Both the position numbers and the translations under genes were made by a program. This document shows, in pieces, positions 16,423-24,855 of a stretch of DNA of 64,000 nt; within the stretch, counting starts at the first letter, position 1, and every line of letters begins with the position of its first letter. Under the pieces are notes generated by a model, which was not told the origin of the DNA, made no database searches, and saw only the letters and a program-made list of their open reading frames with translations. This DNA is from Vampirovibrio sp. (GTDB lineage Bacteria; Cyanobacteriota; Vampirovibrionia; Vampirovibrionales; JAJTHC01), in the NCBI GenBank assembly GCA_024998755.1, contig JACEUU010000003.1, forward strand, positions 930,001 through 994,000, read 5' to 3'.

Positions 16423-16926
16423 TTATTGAGGCTCTTCTACTGAACATTGAAATAAGCACGCAGTGCAGGTTAACCGAGATTTTAAGACCAAAAACCCTTC
16501 ATGGTCTTCTAACAGGCTGGTTAAACATCGAACTGAAGCTCCACAATGGGGGCAAGGCCAAAAGCCTTCAGGGTGGCGTTGCATTTCTTTTAAGGGTAAT
16601 GATTTCCCATTTGTAAACAATAAATGCCCCGTTTGCGGATGGTGCGAACTAAGCGTCGGCACTTCCCATGTAGAAAACGATTCGTGCGACCATAATTCTA
16701 GGCGTTTAATTTCCATCGGTTCTAAAGATAACGCTCTTGCCAACAATCCGCGTTGATATTGCGATAAGAAAATTACTTGTCCTTCTTCCAATTGTTCTAC
16801 GAAGGATAATGGTAGCCTTGCTTTTTCAGCTAGTTGTAGTGTCGTTAAATTTTTTGCCACACGGGCTTCCTGTACTAATAGGGCTAACGTCTTTTGGGCT
16901 TGAGGCTGTTGTTGGCTTGTCATCAT
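16423..16926 (-). CDS. HTH (XRE-type) regulator with C-terminal zinc ribbon
   Basis: In this 167-aa protein, residues about 12-68 form an XRE-like helix-turn-helix (LVQEARVAKNLTTLQLAEKA ... SFVEQLEEG), a DNA-binding fold. The C-terminal part holds CPHC (about 125-128) and CTAC (about 155-158), a four-cysteine zinc ribbon. The middle is a linker. The combination suggests a transcription factor whose DNA binding or sensing depends on Zn or redox state; the target is unknown. Start ATGATG at 16926. It converges on atpG with 33 bp between the stops and has about 400 bp of intergenic DNA upstream. Confidence 0.75.
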   Translation of the reverse strand: MMTSQQQPQAQKTLALLVQEARVAKNLTTLQLAEKARLPLSFVEQLEEGQVIFLSQYQRGLLARALSLEPMEIKRLELWSHESFSTWEVPTLSSHHPQTGHLLFTNGKSLPLKEMQRHPEGFWPCPHCGASVRCLTSLLEDHEGFLVLKSRLTCTACLFQCSVEEPQ

Positions 16927-17049
16927 TATCTGGATTCTCCTATTTCAACAGTGTGTAAATGTAACAGGTAATGTAACAGTTTCACAATTTTAACTAAGAA
17001 TTTCTCAATTTTAGCAGTAACACACCGAAACTACCAATATAAGAAATTT

Positions 17050-17109
17050 TCTGAACAGGGGGACATAGCAACGAGAGGCAGTACGTTCAACGTATTGCCA
17101 TTTTTTTTT
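17050..17109 (+). ncRNA. Candidate small RNA ending in a strong terminator
   Basis: At 17077-17099 a 10-bp stem (GGCAGTACGT / ACGTATTGCC, one G-T pair) with a TCA loop is followed by A and nine Ts, a textbook rho-independent terminator on the plus strand. No plus-strand gene precedes it: the neighbour 16423-16926 is on the other strand, pointing away. The most economical explanation is a short transcript starting in the intergenic region, perhaps after the -10-like TATAAG at about 17040. The 5' end is a guess. I do not recognise the RNA family. Confidence 0.4.
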
Positions 17110-17332
17110 GCTGGTTTAATGCTTGGTAATTGTAACAATAAGCTTTGGGTGTTATTTTTTAAGCAATCTTTATTAAAACAATCACTTTATTGGATTATGA
17201 AAAAAATGTATTTATTTGAAGTCATTTCAAGTGAATAGAAGTTTTTTTTCGTTTGCTATTTTATATGTTGAATTAATAACAACTATTTATCTCCCCCCCT
17301 ATTTAACCCGTTTTAAAAAGGAATTATTTTTT

Positions 17333-18157
17333 ATGCAACCTTATGCAATGTCTTCAGCTTATGCTTCTATGCCTAATTTTCCTCCAATGCCAAATACCAC
17401 TGGTATGCCTTATGCCAATAATTCAGGTTGTCCTACCCCTGAAATGAATAATAGCCCTATTGGCTGTTTTGGTATGAAACCCCGTAAAAATGATTGCTTT
17501 ACCAAAATGGAATACCATAAACCGCATCATGGTGGGCACCACCATATGGGTCGTAAACACGAAGGGCACATGAGACATCACAATAATTGTTCTATGTTTG
17601 GCTCACAACAATCTCAGTTTTCCATTCAAGGTAAATATGCTGATTCTTATTGCGACAAGGGTATGATGCCTCCTCCTCTACAATCTTATTCTGGTAATGG
17701 TGCTACTGGGGTACCTGCATTTGTAACAGAAATGATGAAGGATTTTAAACAAGCCTTTGGTGATATGGGTGGTGTATTTGGTGGCGAACAAGGCTACGCA
17801 CAAACCCCAATTAATTATGCGGGTAGTATTTCAACACCATATGCTCCATTAGACGCCTCTACCTTACCAGCCTACCAAGAATCTGCTCCTTCGCCGTACA
17901 TGGGTGGATATGATTTAAGTAGCACAACCCCTCCTCCTCCTCCAATGCCTTCTTCCGCTTTGTATGGTGCTCCTTCTGCTCCTGCTGCCCCATCTTACCT
18001 TGGGTCGACAAACACTTCGTTTATTGACCAGTATTTAGCTGGTGCCGGTGGTCAATTTGGTGCTGGAAATTTAGGTGGTTTAACTAGCCAATACCCACAA
18101 TTTGGTTCGGCTCCAATGAATTATGCTCCTGTAGCACCACAACAGTACGCTGTATAG
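17333..18157 (+). CDS. His-rich, Pro/Gly/Tyr-rich low-complexity protein
   Basis: The start is ATG 17333, preceded by AAAAAGGAATT; an open frame further upstream has no support. The 274-aa protein begins MQPYAMSSAYASMPNFPPMP and then has a histidine cluster at about residues 60-85 (HKPHHGGHHHMGRKHEGHMRHH) that could bind Ni, Cu or Zn. The rest is rich in Pro, Ser, Tyr, Gly and Ala with a PPPPPMP run. It has no signal peptide and no recognised domain. It may be a structural or metal-binding protein. Its stop codon TAG lies inside a MITE-like repeat (18153-18270), so its original C-terminus may have been different. Confidence 0.7.
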   Translation: MQPYAMSSAYASMPNFPPMPNTTGMPYANNSGCPTPEMNNSPIGCFGMKPRKNDCFTKMEYHKPHHGGHHHMGRKHEGHMRHHNNCSMFGSQQSQFSIQGKYADSYCDKGMMPPPLQSYSGNGATGVPAFVTEMMKDFKQAFGDMGGVFGGEQGYAQTPINYAGSISTPYAPLDASTLPAYQESAPSPYMGGYDLSSTTPPPPPMPSSALYGAPSAPAAPSYLGSTNTSFIDQYLAGAGGQFGAGNLGGLTSQYPQFGSAPMNYAPVAPQQYAV

Positions 18158-18270
18158 TCTTTTAAATAATTTATTTCGTAGGGGCGTGATTTATCACGTC
18201 CGCACCTCAATCTCTAAACGGATGCGATAAATCGCACCCCTACAGATAAGTAAAAGCAAGAAATACTATA
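18153..18270. repeat. MITE-like repeat, TATAGT family, copy 1
   Basis: The left end reads TATAGTCTTTTAAATAATTT and the right end AAATACTATA, giving about 10-bp terminal inverted repeats. Inside are an inner palindrome GTAGGGGCGTGATTTAT ... ATAAATCGCACCCCTAC. A second copy with the same ends and core lies at 28837-28988. The first bases form the TAG stop of the His-rich gene. No ORF is present. Confidence 0.8.
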
Positions 18271-18295
18271 TAAGAGCTATCCTACTTAAATTATT

Positions 18296-18336
18296 AAAAA
18301 GCCGATTAATACAGGTTACTGTGCTAATCGACTTTC
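18296..18336 (-). terminator. Terminator of the ferredoxin gene
   Basis: Read on the minus strand, AAAGTCGATTAGCAC pairs with GTATTAATCGGCTTTTT through an ATTA-centred stem, followed by a T-run. It lies about 35 bp past the ferredoxin stop. Confidence 0.65.
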
Positions 18337-18369
18337 TAATTTTAAAATAAAAAACGAACGTCGTTTAAA

Positions 18370-18618
18370 CTAGCATTTTTCTGCTGTTACTTTGGCGTTT
18401 AATTCAATATATTGTGTTTGAGATTCAGGCATTTCACTATCTAAGAAAATAGCGTTTACTGGGCAAACTGGGCCACAAGCACCACATTCAATACATTCAT
18501 CAGGGTGAATGTACAATTGAGGTTCGCCATCAAATTCATAAATACAATCTACAGGGCATACGCCAACACAGGCTTTATCTTTAACGTTAACGCAGGCTTC
18601 ACCAATAACGAAAGGCAT
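18370..18618 (-). CDS. 7Fe/8Fe ferredoxin (FdxA-like)
   Basis: This is a small soluble electron carrier of 82 aa. The N-terminal half has C9-x7-C17-x3-C21-P with C25 nearby, the spacing of the FdxA-type first cluster, and the second half has CIECGACGPVCP (from about residue 42), a classic 4Fe-4S motif with the crossing fourth cysteine. The N-terminus MPFVIGEAC and the core YIHPDECIECGACGPVCP closely match FdxA ferredoxins. The start has ATGCCT; TTTGGAGTATTC upstream contains a GGAG Shine-Dalgarno. It is a single-gene unit with its own terminator. Confidence 0.92.
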   Translation of the reverse strand: MPFVIGEACVNVKDKACVGVCPVDCIYEFDGEPQLYIHPDECIECGACGPVCPVNAIFLDSEMPESQTQYIELNAKVTAEKC

Positions 18619-18854
18619 AATTTGAATACTCCAAACTAACTAACTAATAAAACAACAAGGTGGCTAAATGTAAGCCGTTTTAACTGATTATAAGAACCGT
18701 ATCAATAGCTTGTTTTCCAGAACAAACCATTAATAAAAAGAAACGCTTAAAATATTTTCTGTAAGATTTTGTCCTTACAACTTCTAAACTATACCATAAA
18801 CAGACGGTTGGCAAGTGTTTTGTTGTACCGAAACCGTCTATTTAGGTCATGCAG

Positions 18855-19466
18855 TTAGCCTTGAAGACGAGCTTCGGCTGCTGCCCAATTGATATTGGCG
18901 AAGAAGGCTTCAACGTATTTCGCTTTTTCGGTAGGAGCGTAGTCTACTGTAAAGGCGTGTTCCCAAACATCCATTACTAATACGGGGTGAAACCCTACGG
19001 GATGTCCGTTTTCATGGTCGCCTAGCCAAAAGTTTTGCAGACGGTTGGTGTGAGGGTCTTGAAATAGAACTGCCCAACCAATGCCACGCATTAAGCCGGT
19101 GGCTTTGAAGTCTTTTTCCCAATTTTCGAATGATCCGAAATCTGCTACAATTTTGGCGTATAGGGCAGAACTAGGGGAAAGTTGGCTACCGCCTGCTTGT
19201 AGGTTACCAAAATAGAATTCATGTAACCGCATACCGCTGTATTCAAAGCCAAACCGACGTTTCATTTCGTTGTATTCGGGCGTACCTACTTGTCCGCCAG
19301 CTAGCATTTCGGCTAATTTGGCGTTAAGGATGTTGGTGTTATTGACGTACCCTTGGTACAGTTTAAAGTGTTGTTCTAACTGTTCTTTGGAAATACCGGT
19401 AAAGCCTTCTGAAGGGAAGGTTTGGGCTTCGTATGCTTTAGATAGGGTTAAAGTAGCGTTCATCAT
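18855..19466 (-). CDS. Fe/Mn superoxide dismutase
   Basis: This enzyme dismutates superoxide to oxygen and hydrogen peroxide. The 203-aa protein has metal ligands at His32 (EQHFKLYQGYV), His81-82 region (LHEFYFGNL), and the C-terminal DVWEHAF (Asp and His, about 163-169), the hallmark of the Fe/Mn family. Whether the metal is Fe or Mn cannot be settled by eye. There is no signal peptide, so it is cytoplasmic. The start is a double ATG at 19466. It stands alone between ferredoxin and a long intergenic region, and fits an organism exposed to oxygen. Confidence 0.93.
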   Translation of the reverse strand: MMNATLTLSKAYEAQTFPSEGFTGISKEQLEQHFKLYQGYVNNTNILNAKLAEMLAGGQVGTPEYNEMKRRFGFEYSGMRLHEFYFGNLQAGGSQLSPSSALYAKIVADFGSFENWEKDFKATGLMRGIGWAVLFQDPHTNRLQNFWLGDHENGHPVGFHPVLVMDVWEHAFTVDYAPTEKAKYVEAFFANINWAAAEARLQG

Positions 19467-19620
19467 TGATTATTTTTTCCTTTTACTTAAACAAATACAA
19501 CAGTTTCACAGACGTATTTTACCTTCTTAACCTACCACAAACGAAGGTTTTTAGCTAGCCATTCATCACCTTAAAACATTCTTAAACTACTTATTTATAT
19601 CCATTGAAAAATTGAACGGC

Positions 19621-19754
19621 ATACCAACCAGTAGGAACGACCATCGCGTTTGCCCTGCAGCCGTCGATGCGTTCCGTCCACCGGAGGGGCAAAAAGCTAA
19701 AGATGGAAACGACAATCGATGAGAGAACACGCTATTTAAACGTTAAATTGGTAT
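19621..19754. repeat. MITE-like repeat, ATACCAA family
   Basis: The element starts ATACCAACCAG and ends CGTTAAATTGGTAT, with the right end carrying the family motif GCTATTTAAACG. The interior has a palindrome GGAACG..CATCG ... CGATG.CGTTCC. The rest of the gap between the SOD gene and the next gene (19467-19873) shows nothing else that I can identify. Confidence 0.6.
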
Positions 19755-19873
19755 TATTTACTAGCATCAAACTATCTTCAGCAACGTCAATATACCTGTA
19801 ACACTTATCATTAATCTTATCTTATCCCCAACAATTCCCACTGGGCATCACGTTTTTTCAACAGAAAACCCTT

Positions 19874-21181
19874 ATGATACCGCCTTCTAACCCCCTTGAC
19901 TTTCCTTCATACGTACCCCAAAAAGCAGTCCCCATTCGGAAGGCTTCAGTGGGTCATGCGGCAACGCCTGCAATGAATTACAGAAGCGGTGCAAGCCTTT
20001 GGAACAATTCAAAACTGCTGTTCTCTACCTATTGCCTCATGGGACACCCAGTACTTAATAGCATGGCATTAGGGCATCCAGCTAGCCCTCAAGCCTTAGT
20101 GGGTATTGTGCCGAGTATTGCCGTCAATGCCTTTTTGGGCGGTATTGGCCGTAACGTAGCGGATACGATGGGGGCTTATAACTTTGAAGGCAAATTATCT
20201 CAACGCCTCCTCAATATCCTACAAAAACGAGAATTGACGGGGGTTTTTACAGATTTATCGCCTCATGAAAATTTGGGAAATCGGTCTACATTTGGGTATT
20301 TGTGTACTGTGTGGAATGAACAGTGGAAGTTGGGCTTGTTAGGTGAAGGTATCACTAAGAAAAAATCGTTGAGTTGGGTGCGAAAAGAACCGCTGATAAA
20401 ACGGTTCATCCAAGCTATTGTGAAATTTCCGCTGACCCGTTGGCTGTTGAATCTTGTGATGTTGATACTACCGGGGAATTTTAACACGGGGATGAAGGCG
20501 GAAAGTATTGTGGCTACGGTCTTTGGGAAAATTCCGTTGGTTGGGAAGTTTTTAAAAGAAAAAACGTTGGTGTTAGCTAGAATGAAAGGGCTGTATTTTA
20601 AAACGGCCCACGATGCCCAAAAATTAACCTATGTTAAAACGGGTAAACAAGTGCAAAAAATACTAGCAGATGGGTCACTTAAATGGGAAAATACCTATAC
20701 TTCGCTGGCACAAACCCACGTTTCAGCTAATGAAAAGGCGAGTGCCATAGGCTGTGGGCTTTATCAGCTATTGAAAGTATCGCCAGATAAGGGGGTGGGC
20801 GTTTGGGTACAGCGGTGGAACCATGCCAATGCACCATTGGCTAACACCCTGTGGGATTCGGCTCAAAGTAGCAATATGTGGCGTGGTATGGGGTCAGGGG
20901 TAACCCATTACACTAATTGGTTACTGAATTTGGCTAGTGGTAAAGTGCTTTCTTCTGCTGGGGTGAAGGTGTTTGGAGAAGTGTTACCCCCAGATATGAA
21001 CCCAAAACTGGCTGAATTGATTCAGACAACATGGGCAAAGGCTGGTATACCACTGGTTCAAGCCAGTTTGCCTAACTTGTTGCAGAAGCCTTTGTTTTGG
21101 GCAAATTTCCGGGGGGCAAGCGTTGGGTATAATGTGTTGGGCGGTCAATCTTTACCTAAACATAAGGTTAGTTCTACATAA
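19874..21181 (+). CDS. Unknown 435-aa protein
   Basis: I do not recognise this protein. It has no signal peptide. Several hydrophobic stretches (about residues 70-95, 195-215) may be membrane-associated, and the remainder is basic and mixed (pI probably high, with many Lys/Arg, e.g. KEPLIKRF). No catalytic motif stands out. The start ATG 19874 is preceded by ACAGAAAACCC, a weak ribosome site. It is a lone gene upstream of tRNA-Gln with 115 bp between. It could belong to a lineage-specific family of mid-sized proteins of which other unknown genes in this window (23992, 41186) may be members, but I see no clear alignment. Confidence 0.7.
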   Translation: MIPPSNPLDFPSYVPQKAVPIRKASVGHAATPAMNYRSGASLWNNSKLLFSTYCLMGHPVLNSMALGHPASPQALVGIVPSIAVNAFLGGIGRNVADTMGAYNFEGKLSQRLLNILQKRELTGVFTDLSPHENLGNRSTFGYLCTVWNEQWKLGLLGEGITKKKSLSWVRKEPLIKRFIQAIVKFPLTRWLLNLVMLILPGNFNTGMKAESIVATVFGKIPLVGKFLKEKTLVLARMKGLYFKTAHDAQKLTYVKTGKQVQKILADGSLKWENTYTSLAQTHVSANEKASAIGCGLYQLLKVSPDKGVGVWVQRWNHANAPLANTLWDSAQSSNMWRGMGSGVTHYTNWLLNLASGKVLSSAGVKVFGEVLPPDMNPKLAELIQTTWAKAGIPLVQASLPNLLQKPLFWANFRGASVGYNVLGGQSLPKHKVSST

Positions 21182-21296
21182 AAAACATGAGAATGTTGAA
21201 AAAGGGGTTGACACAGGTTTTTAGCTTAGTTAGTATAAGTAAGAAGCCAAGGGGATAAAGCTATTAAAACAAGCTTTTCTACTGTGCTTTTGAGGT

Positions 21297-21368
21297 TGGG
21301 GTGTCGCCAAGCGGTAAGGCATCTGGTTTTGGTCCAGACATTCTGAGGTTCGAATCCTTGCACCCCAG
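21297..21368 (+). tRNA. tRNA-Gln (anticodon TTG)
   Basis: The acceptor arm TGGGGTG pairs with CACCCCA. The anticodon stem TCTGG/CCAGA holds the loop TTTTGGT with anticodon TTG. The T-arm contains TTCGAAT, and the discriminator is G. The 3' CCA is not encoded. A terminator follows after 9 bp. Confidence 0.96.
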
Positions 21369-21377
21369 TTTATTTTT

Positions 21378-21416
21378 AAAATGCTCGATTGTTTTTGAAA
21401 CAACCGAGCATTTTTT
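21378..21416 (+). terminator. Terminator after tRNA-Gln
   Basis: The stem AAATGCTCG/CGAGCATTT continues through TGTTT/AAACA after a small mismatch and is followed by TTTTTTT. It serves the tRNA transcript. Confidence 0.88.
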
Positions 21417-22214
21417 TGTGGCTTTTTTGCATTTATTGTCGGTTTAAACTTGATTGTTTGCCAACAATTCAAGTGCCACTTGAAATAAAGGGAAAAAATC
21501 AAGGGTGAAGTGATTTTTAGAAGCTTAAAATCTGAAGACAGCTTAATGGCAAGGGTTTTAGGGATTTAATTCATCAGTCTAACTGGATTGTTTACCATGA
21601 ATTCAAGAACAACTTGATTTTAAGGAATTATTTCAAGACGCACTTGAAACAGTGGCAAACAATCCAGTGCTAAAAAAAGCCAACTTTACAAACCACCACA
21701 ACCAGTGGTATAAAAATTACGCTTCACAACAATAATGCGGAAGGTTTTTCTGGTAAGGGCTAGGGCTTCATGGGGGGTGGTATTTGACCACCCCCCAAAC
21801 CCCCCGCAAAAACAAGGGGGCTCCACGCCCCCTTATTTATCCCCTCTCAAGGGCTAACTTGTTTCCACACACGTTGAAAATAGGCTTGAGCGGAAGCTAG
21901 AGGCTCCCTAATTGCTCTGCTTCACTACGTTCGCACCAGCCTATTTCCAACTGCAGATGGTTGGAAGCTAAAATTCTTAGCTTAAACTCAACAATAATAG
22001 GTGTTCCGCAATTTGGTTAGGAAGCGTAATGTTTTTTACCTGTTATAGTCAATTAATTATTCATCTGTAAAATAGGCGGATGCAATCCGCCCCTACGAGT
22101 TCACTAATGATTTAAAAAACTATACCAAATACTATGATGTAGTTGAACAAACCGGCAAAGAAAGCCGAGTGAAAATAATGACCGTAGATAATAGTAGTAA
22201 CACCCAAACAAAAA
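21417..22214. other. Long non-coding stretch with short inverted repeats
   Basis: No gene is supported here. It contains an 85-bp inverted repeat (21583-21667), a G/C-run hairpin at about 21800-21835 (AAGGGGGCTCCACGCCCCCTT), a related half-repeat near 21446 (TTGATTGTTTGCCAACAATT) and a half copy of the GGATGCAATCCGCCCCTAC repeat at 22076-22098. After it, one frame reads like protein up to the end of the MATE gene but has no start codon. Confidence 0.6.
21583..21667. repeat. Short inverted-repeat element (85 bp)
   Basis: The ends CTGGATTGTTTACCATG and CAGTGGCAAACAATCCAG are inverted copies with two or three mismatches, and inner ATTCAAG/CTTGAA arms extend the pairing. A related sequence about 140 bp upstream (TTGATTGTTTGCCAACAATT) suggests a small dispersed family. 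No ORF is present. Confidence 0.6.
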
Positions 22215-23705
22215 TTAAGGTTCTTGGCAAGCAATTAGCGAGTCTTCTAATGGCAAAGGGTCTGTCGCAATAAAAGATTCATCTATAAACCCAGTAGGTA
22301 AGGCTTTTAACTTAGCAGCCAACCGCAAAAACCGAAGCCCCAAAGAAATACCCACACAAAAAACACCCGCCATCCAGCCAACCATCAAGCCTTTTAGCCC
22401 CCAGTGCTGTTGAAACGTTAAATAATAAGCCAACGGCACTAACACCACCCAAAACCCCAAAATCTGCAAAGCAGAAGCCTTCCACTGGTCGTTACAAGCC
22501 CGAAGGCTAGCCATTAACGTAAACTGCAACGTATCGCCCAGTAAAACAAATGCCATGAATGGTAATAAGCCCATACCCATACCCACTACCACAGAAGAAG
22601 TAGTAAAAATGTGCATAACACCAACAGGTAATAAAAATAACGGTAAGCTAACCAGCCCCATTGCCAAGCAAGCAATGAGCAAGCTATTCCCCACAAGGTT
22701 CGGAATAATAGCCGTTTCCTTTGCACCAATCGCATTGCCCACCCGAACCGCCGTGGCAGATGATAACCCAATAATTAACGCAAACCCAACTAAGTTAATG
22801 CTCCAAAAAACTTCATGCGTAGCGGAATTTAAAGCCCCTAGCCTGCCTGCCATTAAGCCTAATGTGGCAAACGCTCCCATTTCTAACCCATTTGAAAATG
22901 CAAACGGCAGACCAAACCGTAACAGGTCTAAGGCTCTGGCTTTAAGTGTTTGAAATGATTGCTTAAACGGAGACAATTCAAACAAAGCAAAGCGTTTGCC
23001 CTTACGCAACAAGGTGGTAAAAATCAGCAAACTACACCATTCCGCAACGGTAGTACCCACCGCCGCACCCGTAGCACCCAAGGCAGGAAAACCCAAATTA
23101 CCGCCAATTAGCAAGTAATTAATGCCCATATTGATGCCAACCATACACAAAACGACTGTCATCACCTGCTTCGGGCGTTTGATGCCTTCTAAAAAGCCCG
23201 TGCAAGTGTAAACACCAATCATGGCAGGAATACCACAAACCCGAACCGCTAAAAACGCCACAGCCCCTTTAATCAAGGCAGGAGAAAGGGATAGCGTCTG
23301 TAAAATAACGCTACCCGCCAAAAATGCTAATAATGCCCCTAACGTACCCACACAAAGCCCTAAAACCAACCCACTTCGCCAATACTGCCCCGCTAGCGGA
23401 TAGTTTTTAGCCCCATTGGCTTGGGATACCTTCACCATTACACCCGAAAGCAACCCAAAGCAAATTGTAATGGCAATATAAGCCAACCCTCTACCTAAGC
23501 TTAAATAAGCAAGCTCATTGGCGGTTGTATGCCCCACCATCACCGTGTCTAGCACGGCAGTCATCACATTCGTACCGTGGGCAAGGGCAATAGGCCATGC
23601 CAAGGCGAGTGTTACTTTAGCATCTTTCAGCCAGTTAGGCGGGTTAAACATGGGAAGGGCAGGTGTTTCTATAAACGAAAAGAGGAGATGCTTCCATTTT
23701 ACCAT
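22215..23705 (-). CDS. MATE family multidrug/Na+ exporter
   Basis: This 496-aa polytopic membrane protein has about 12 helices in two related halves, as expected for MATE exporters that expel cationic drugs or metabolites using H+ or Na+ gradients. The start ALAWPIALAHGTNVMTAVLDTVMVGHTTANELA matches the MatE N-terminal half, where the conserved G-x-x-x-G and the D-T-V-M-V-G stretch appear (residues about 34-62; shorter pieces are diagnostic). The second half repeats it around VGNAIGAKET. Start ATG 23705. The C-terminal tail is soluble and acidic. It stands alone between repeat-rich gaps. Confidence 0.9.
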   Translation of the reverse strand: MVKWKHLLFSFIETPALPMFNPPNWLKDAKVTLALAWPIALAHGTNVMTAVLDTVMVGHTTANELAYLSLGRGLAYIAITICFGLLSGVMVKVSQANGAKNYPLAGQYWRSGLVLGLCVGTLGALLAFLAGSVILQTLSLSPALIKGAVAFLAVRVCGIPAMIGVYTCTGFLEGIKRPKQVMTVVLCMVGINMGINYLLIGGNLGFPALGATGAAVGTTVAEWCSLLIFTTLLRKGKRFALFELSPFKQSFQTLKARALDLLRFGLPFAFSNGLEMGAFATLGLMAGRLGALNSATHEVFWSINLVGFALIIGLSSATAVRVGNAIGAKETAIIPNLVGNSLLIACLAMGLVSLPLFLLPVGVMHIFTTSSVVVGMGMGLLPFMAFVLLGDTLQFTLMASLRACNDQWKASALQILGFWVVLVPLAYYLTFQQHWGLKGLMVGWMAGVFCVGISLGLRFLRLAAKLKALPTGFIDESFIATDPLPLEDSLIACQEP

Positions 23706-23710
23706 GATTC

Positions 23711-23886
23711 ACACCAATTAAATGATTAAAAGACGTCGTCATTCCGAGCGTAGCCGAGGAATCTCCTTAGCGTCTAGGGGGATTTCTCGACAAGCTCGAA
23801 ATGACGGTGTTTAGGCTATTGTATAGGGGAGGGTTTCAAACCCTCCCGCTCCGAGATTTTACGCTATTCTAACTGAGAATTGGTAT
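23711..23886. repeat. Composite palindromic repeat region (ATACCAA plus GTCATTCC families)
   Basis: Starting at ACACCAATTAAATGATT just upstream of the MATE start, it ends CTGAGAATTGGTAT, the right end of the ATACCAA family. Inside at about 23735-23808 lies a GTCATTCCGAGCG ... CTCGAAATGAC palindrome and then a GGGAGGGTTTC/GAAACCCTCCC-like hairpin. It appears to be one short repeat nested in another. Confidence 0.6.
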
Positions 23887-23991
23887 AAATAAGGATAACT
23901 GAAAATTTAGTAGCATAAACTAAGCTCAATAAAGGTTTAATACTAGTAGGTGTATAGTGGGTAATTAAAATATTAATAGGGTATCGTATTT

Positions 23992-24795
23992 ATGGGGATA
24001 TTTAATACTGATAATAGTAATAGGTTTACTACCAATAATTTTAATCTGCCCAGAAAACCACTGCTTCAAGAGCCAGATGCCAAAGAACCCCCTTTGCCAA
24101 AAGAAAAAAAAGCAGTAGTAAAAGATATATATTCAGAAACTCCCCTTAGGTTACTAGGTTTTACCAACGAAGTGGGTGCAGCTATCGTTCCTGTTATTGG
24201 ACCAGTAGGTGAATTGATTTCCAATATACCAGGTTTGGCTTTCATTGCGATGGATACTTTTGACAAATACCAAAAAGGGGAAGATAAAACAGGTGAAACC
24301 CCGAGTGTGAAGAAGGGTATTGAACAATTTATTTTTCAATTATTTGCCAGTGTAATTTTACCCACGGCAGTACTTAAAACGGTTCAATTAGCAACAGATA
24401 AATTATTAAATTTAAGCGTATTCGCTTCAACTAAAACAAAAATTAACAGCTGGTTAGCAACCAATAAAACCTTAAGCAACATGATTAATAAATTAGCAGA
24501 CAAACCTCATGACATTACAAAAGCCAAGGGTTTAACCAAATTTGCCTTACATTTCCAAAAAGGCTTAGATGTTGTAAGCGTAGTACCTTGGGTGTGTAAC
24601 AAATTGTTTAAAGAAGGTGCGGCTAAATCAGGCTTAAGGAACTTAGGCTTAGCTGCCGTAGGCTTAACCACCTTGGGCTTCGCCATTAAACCAATAGACC
24701 AATTTACAGAACACGTTATTATGGACAAAGCAGTAAAACCTTTGTTGTACGGTAAAAAAGACGAAAACGACACCAGCCCCCTAGGCAAAAGCTAG
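23992..24795 (+). CDS. Unknown 267-aa protein
   Basis: I do not recognise this protein. An N-terminal polar segment (residues 1-45, Pro/Lys-rich) precedes a region with hydrophobic stretches (VGAAIVPVIGPVGELISNI, residues about 60-80; AAVGLTTLGFAI, about 220-232) and Lys-rich helices. It has no signal peptide or catalytic motif. Membrane association is possible. ATG 23992 follows TTATGG with no strong ribosome site. It stands alone, convergent with the large TPR/beta-barrel gene downstream and separated from it by about 60 bp. Confidence 0.7.
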   Translation: MGIFNTDNSNRFTTNNFNLPRKPLLQEPDAKEPPLPKEKKAVVKDIYSETPLRLLGFTNEVGAAIVPVIGPVGELISNIPGLAFIAMDTFDKYQKGEDKTGETPSVKKGIEQFIFQLFASVILPTAVLKTVQLATDKLLNLSVFASTKTKINSWLATNKTLSNMINKLADKPHDITKAKGLTKFALHFQKGLDVVSVVPWVCNKLFKEGAAKSGLRNLGLAAVGLTTLGFAIKPIDQFTEHVIMDKAVKPLLYGKKDENDTSPLGKS

Positions 24796-24855
24796 GAGGC
24801 GAGTGTTTTAGAACATGAACAAGCACTAGCCCAATGAGCAGGCTACGCTGTTATT

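Noticed and set aside
22076..22273. Protein-like frame (about 50 codons, KNYTKYYDVVEQTGK...) before the MATE gene end
   Set aside because: It has no start codon, begins in a repeat and overlaps the conserved MATE gene on the other strand; at most a relic.
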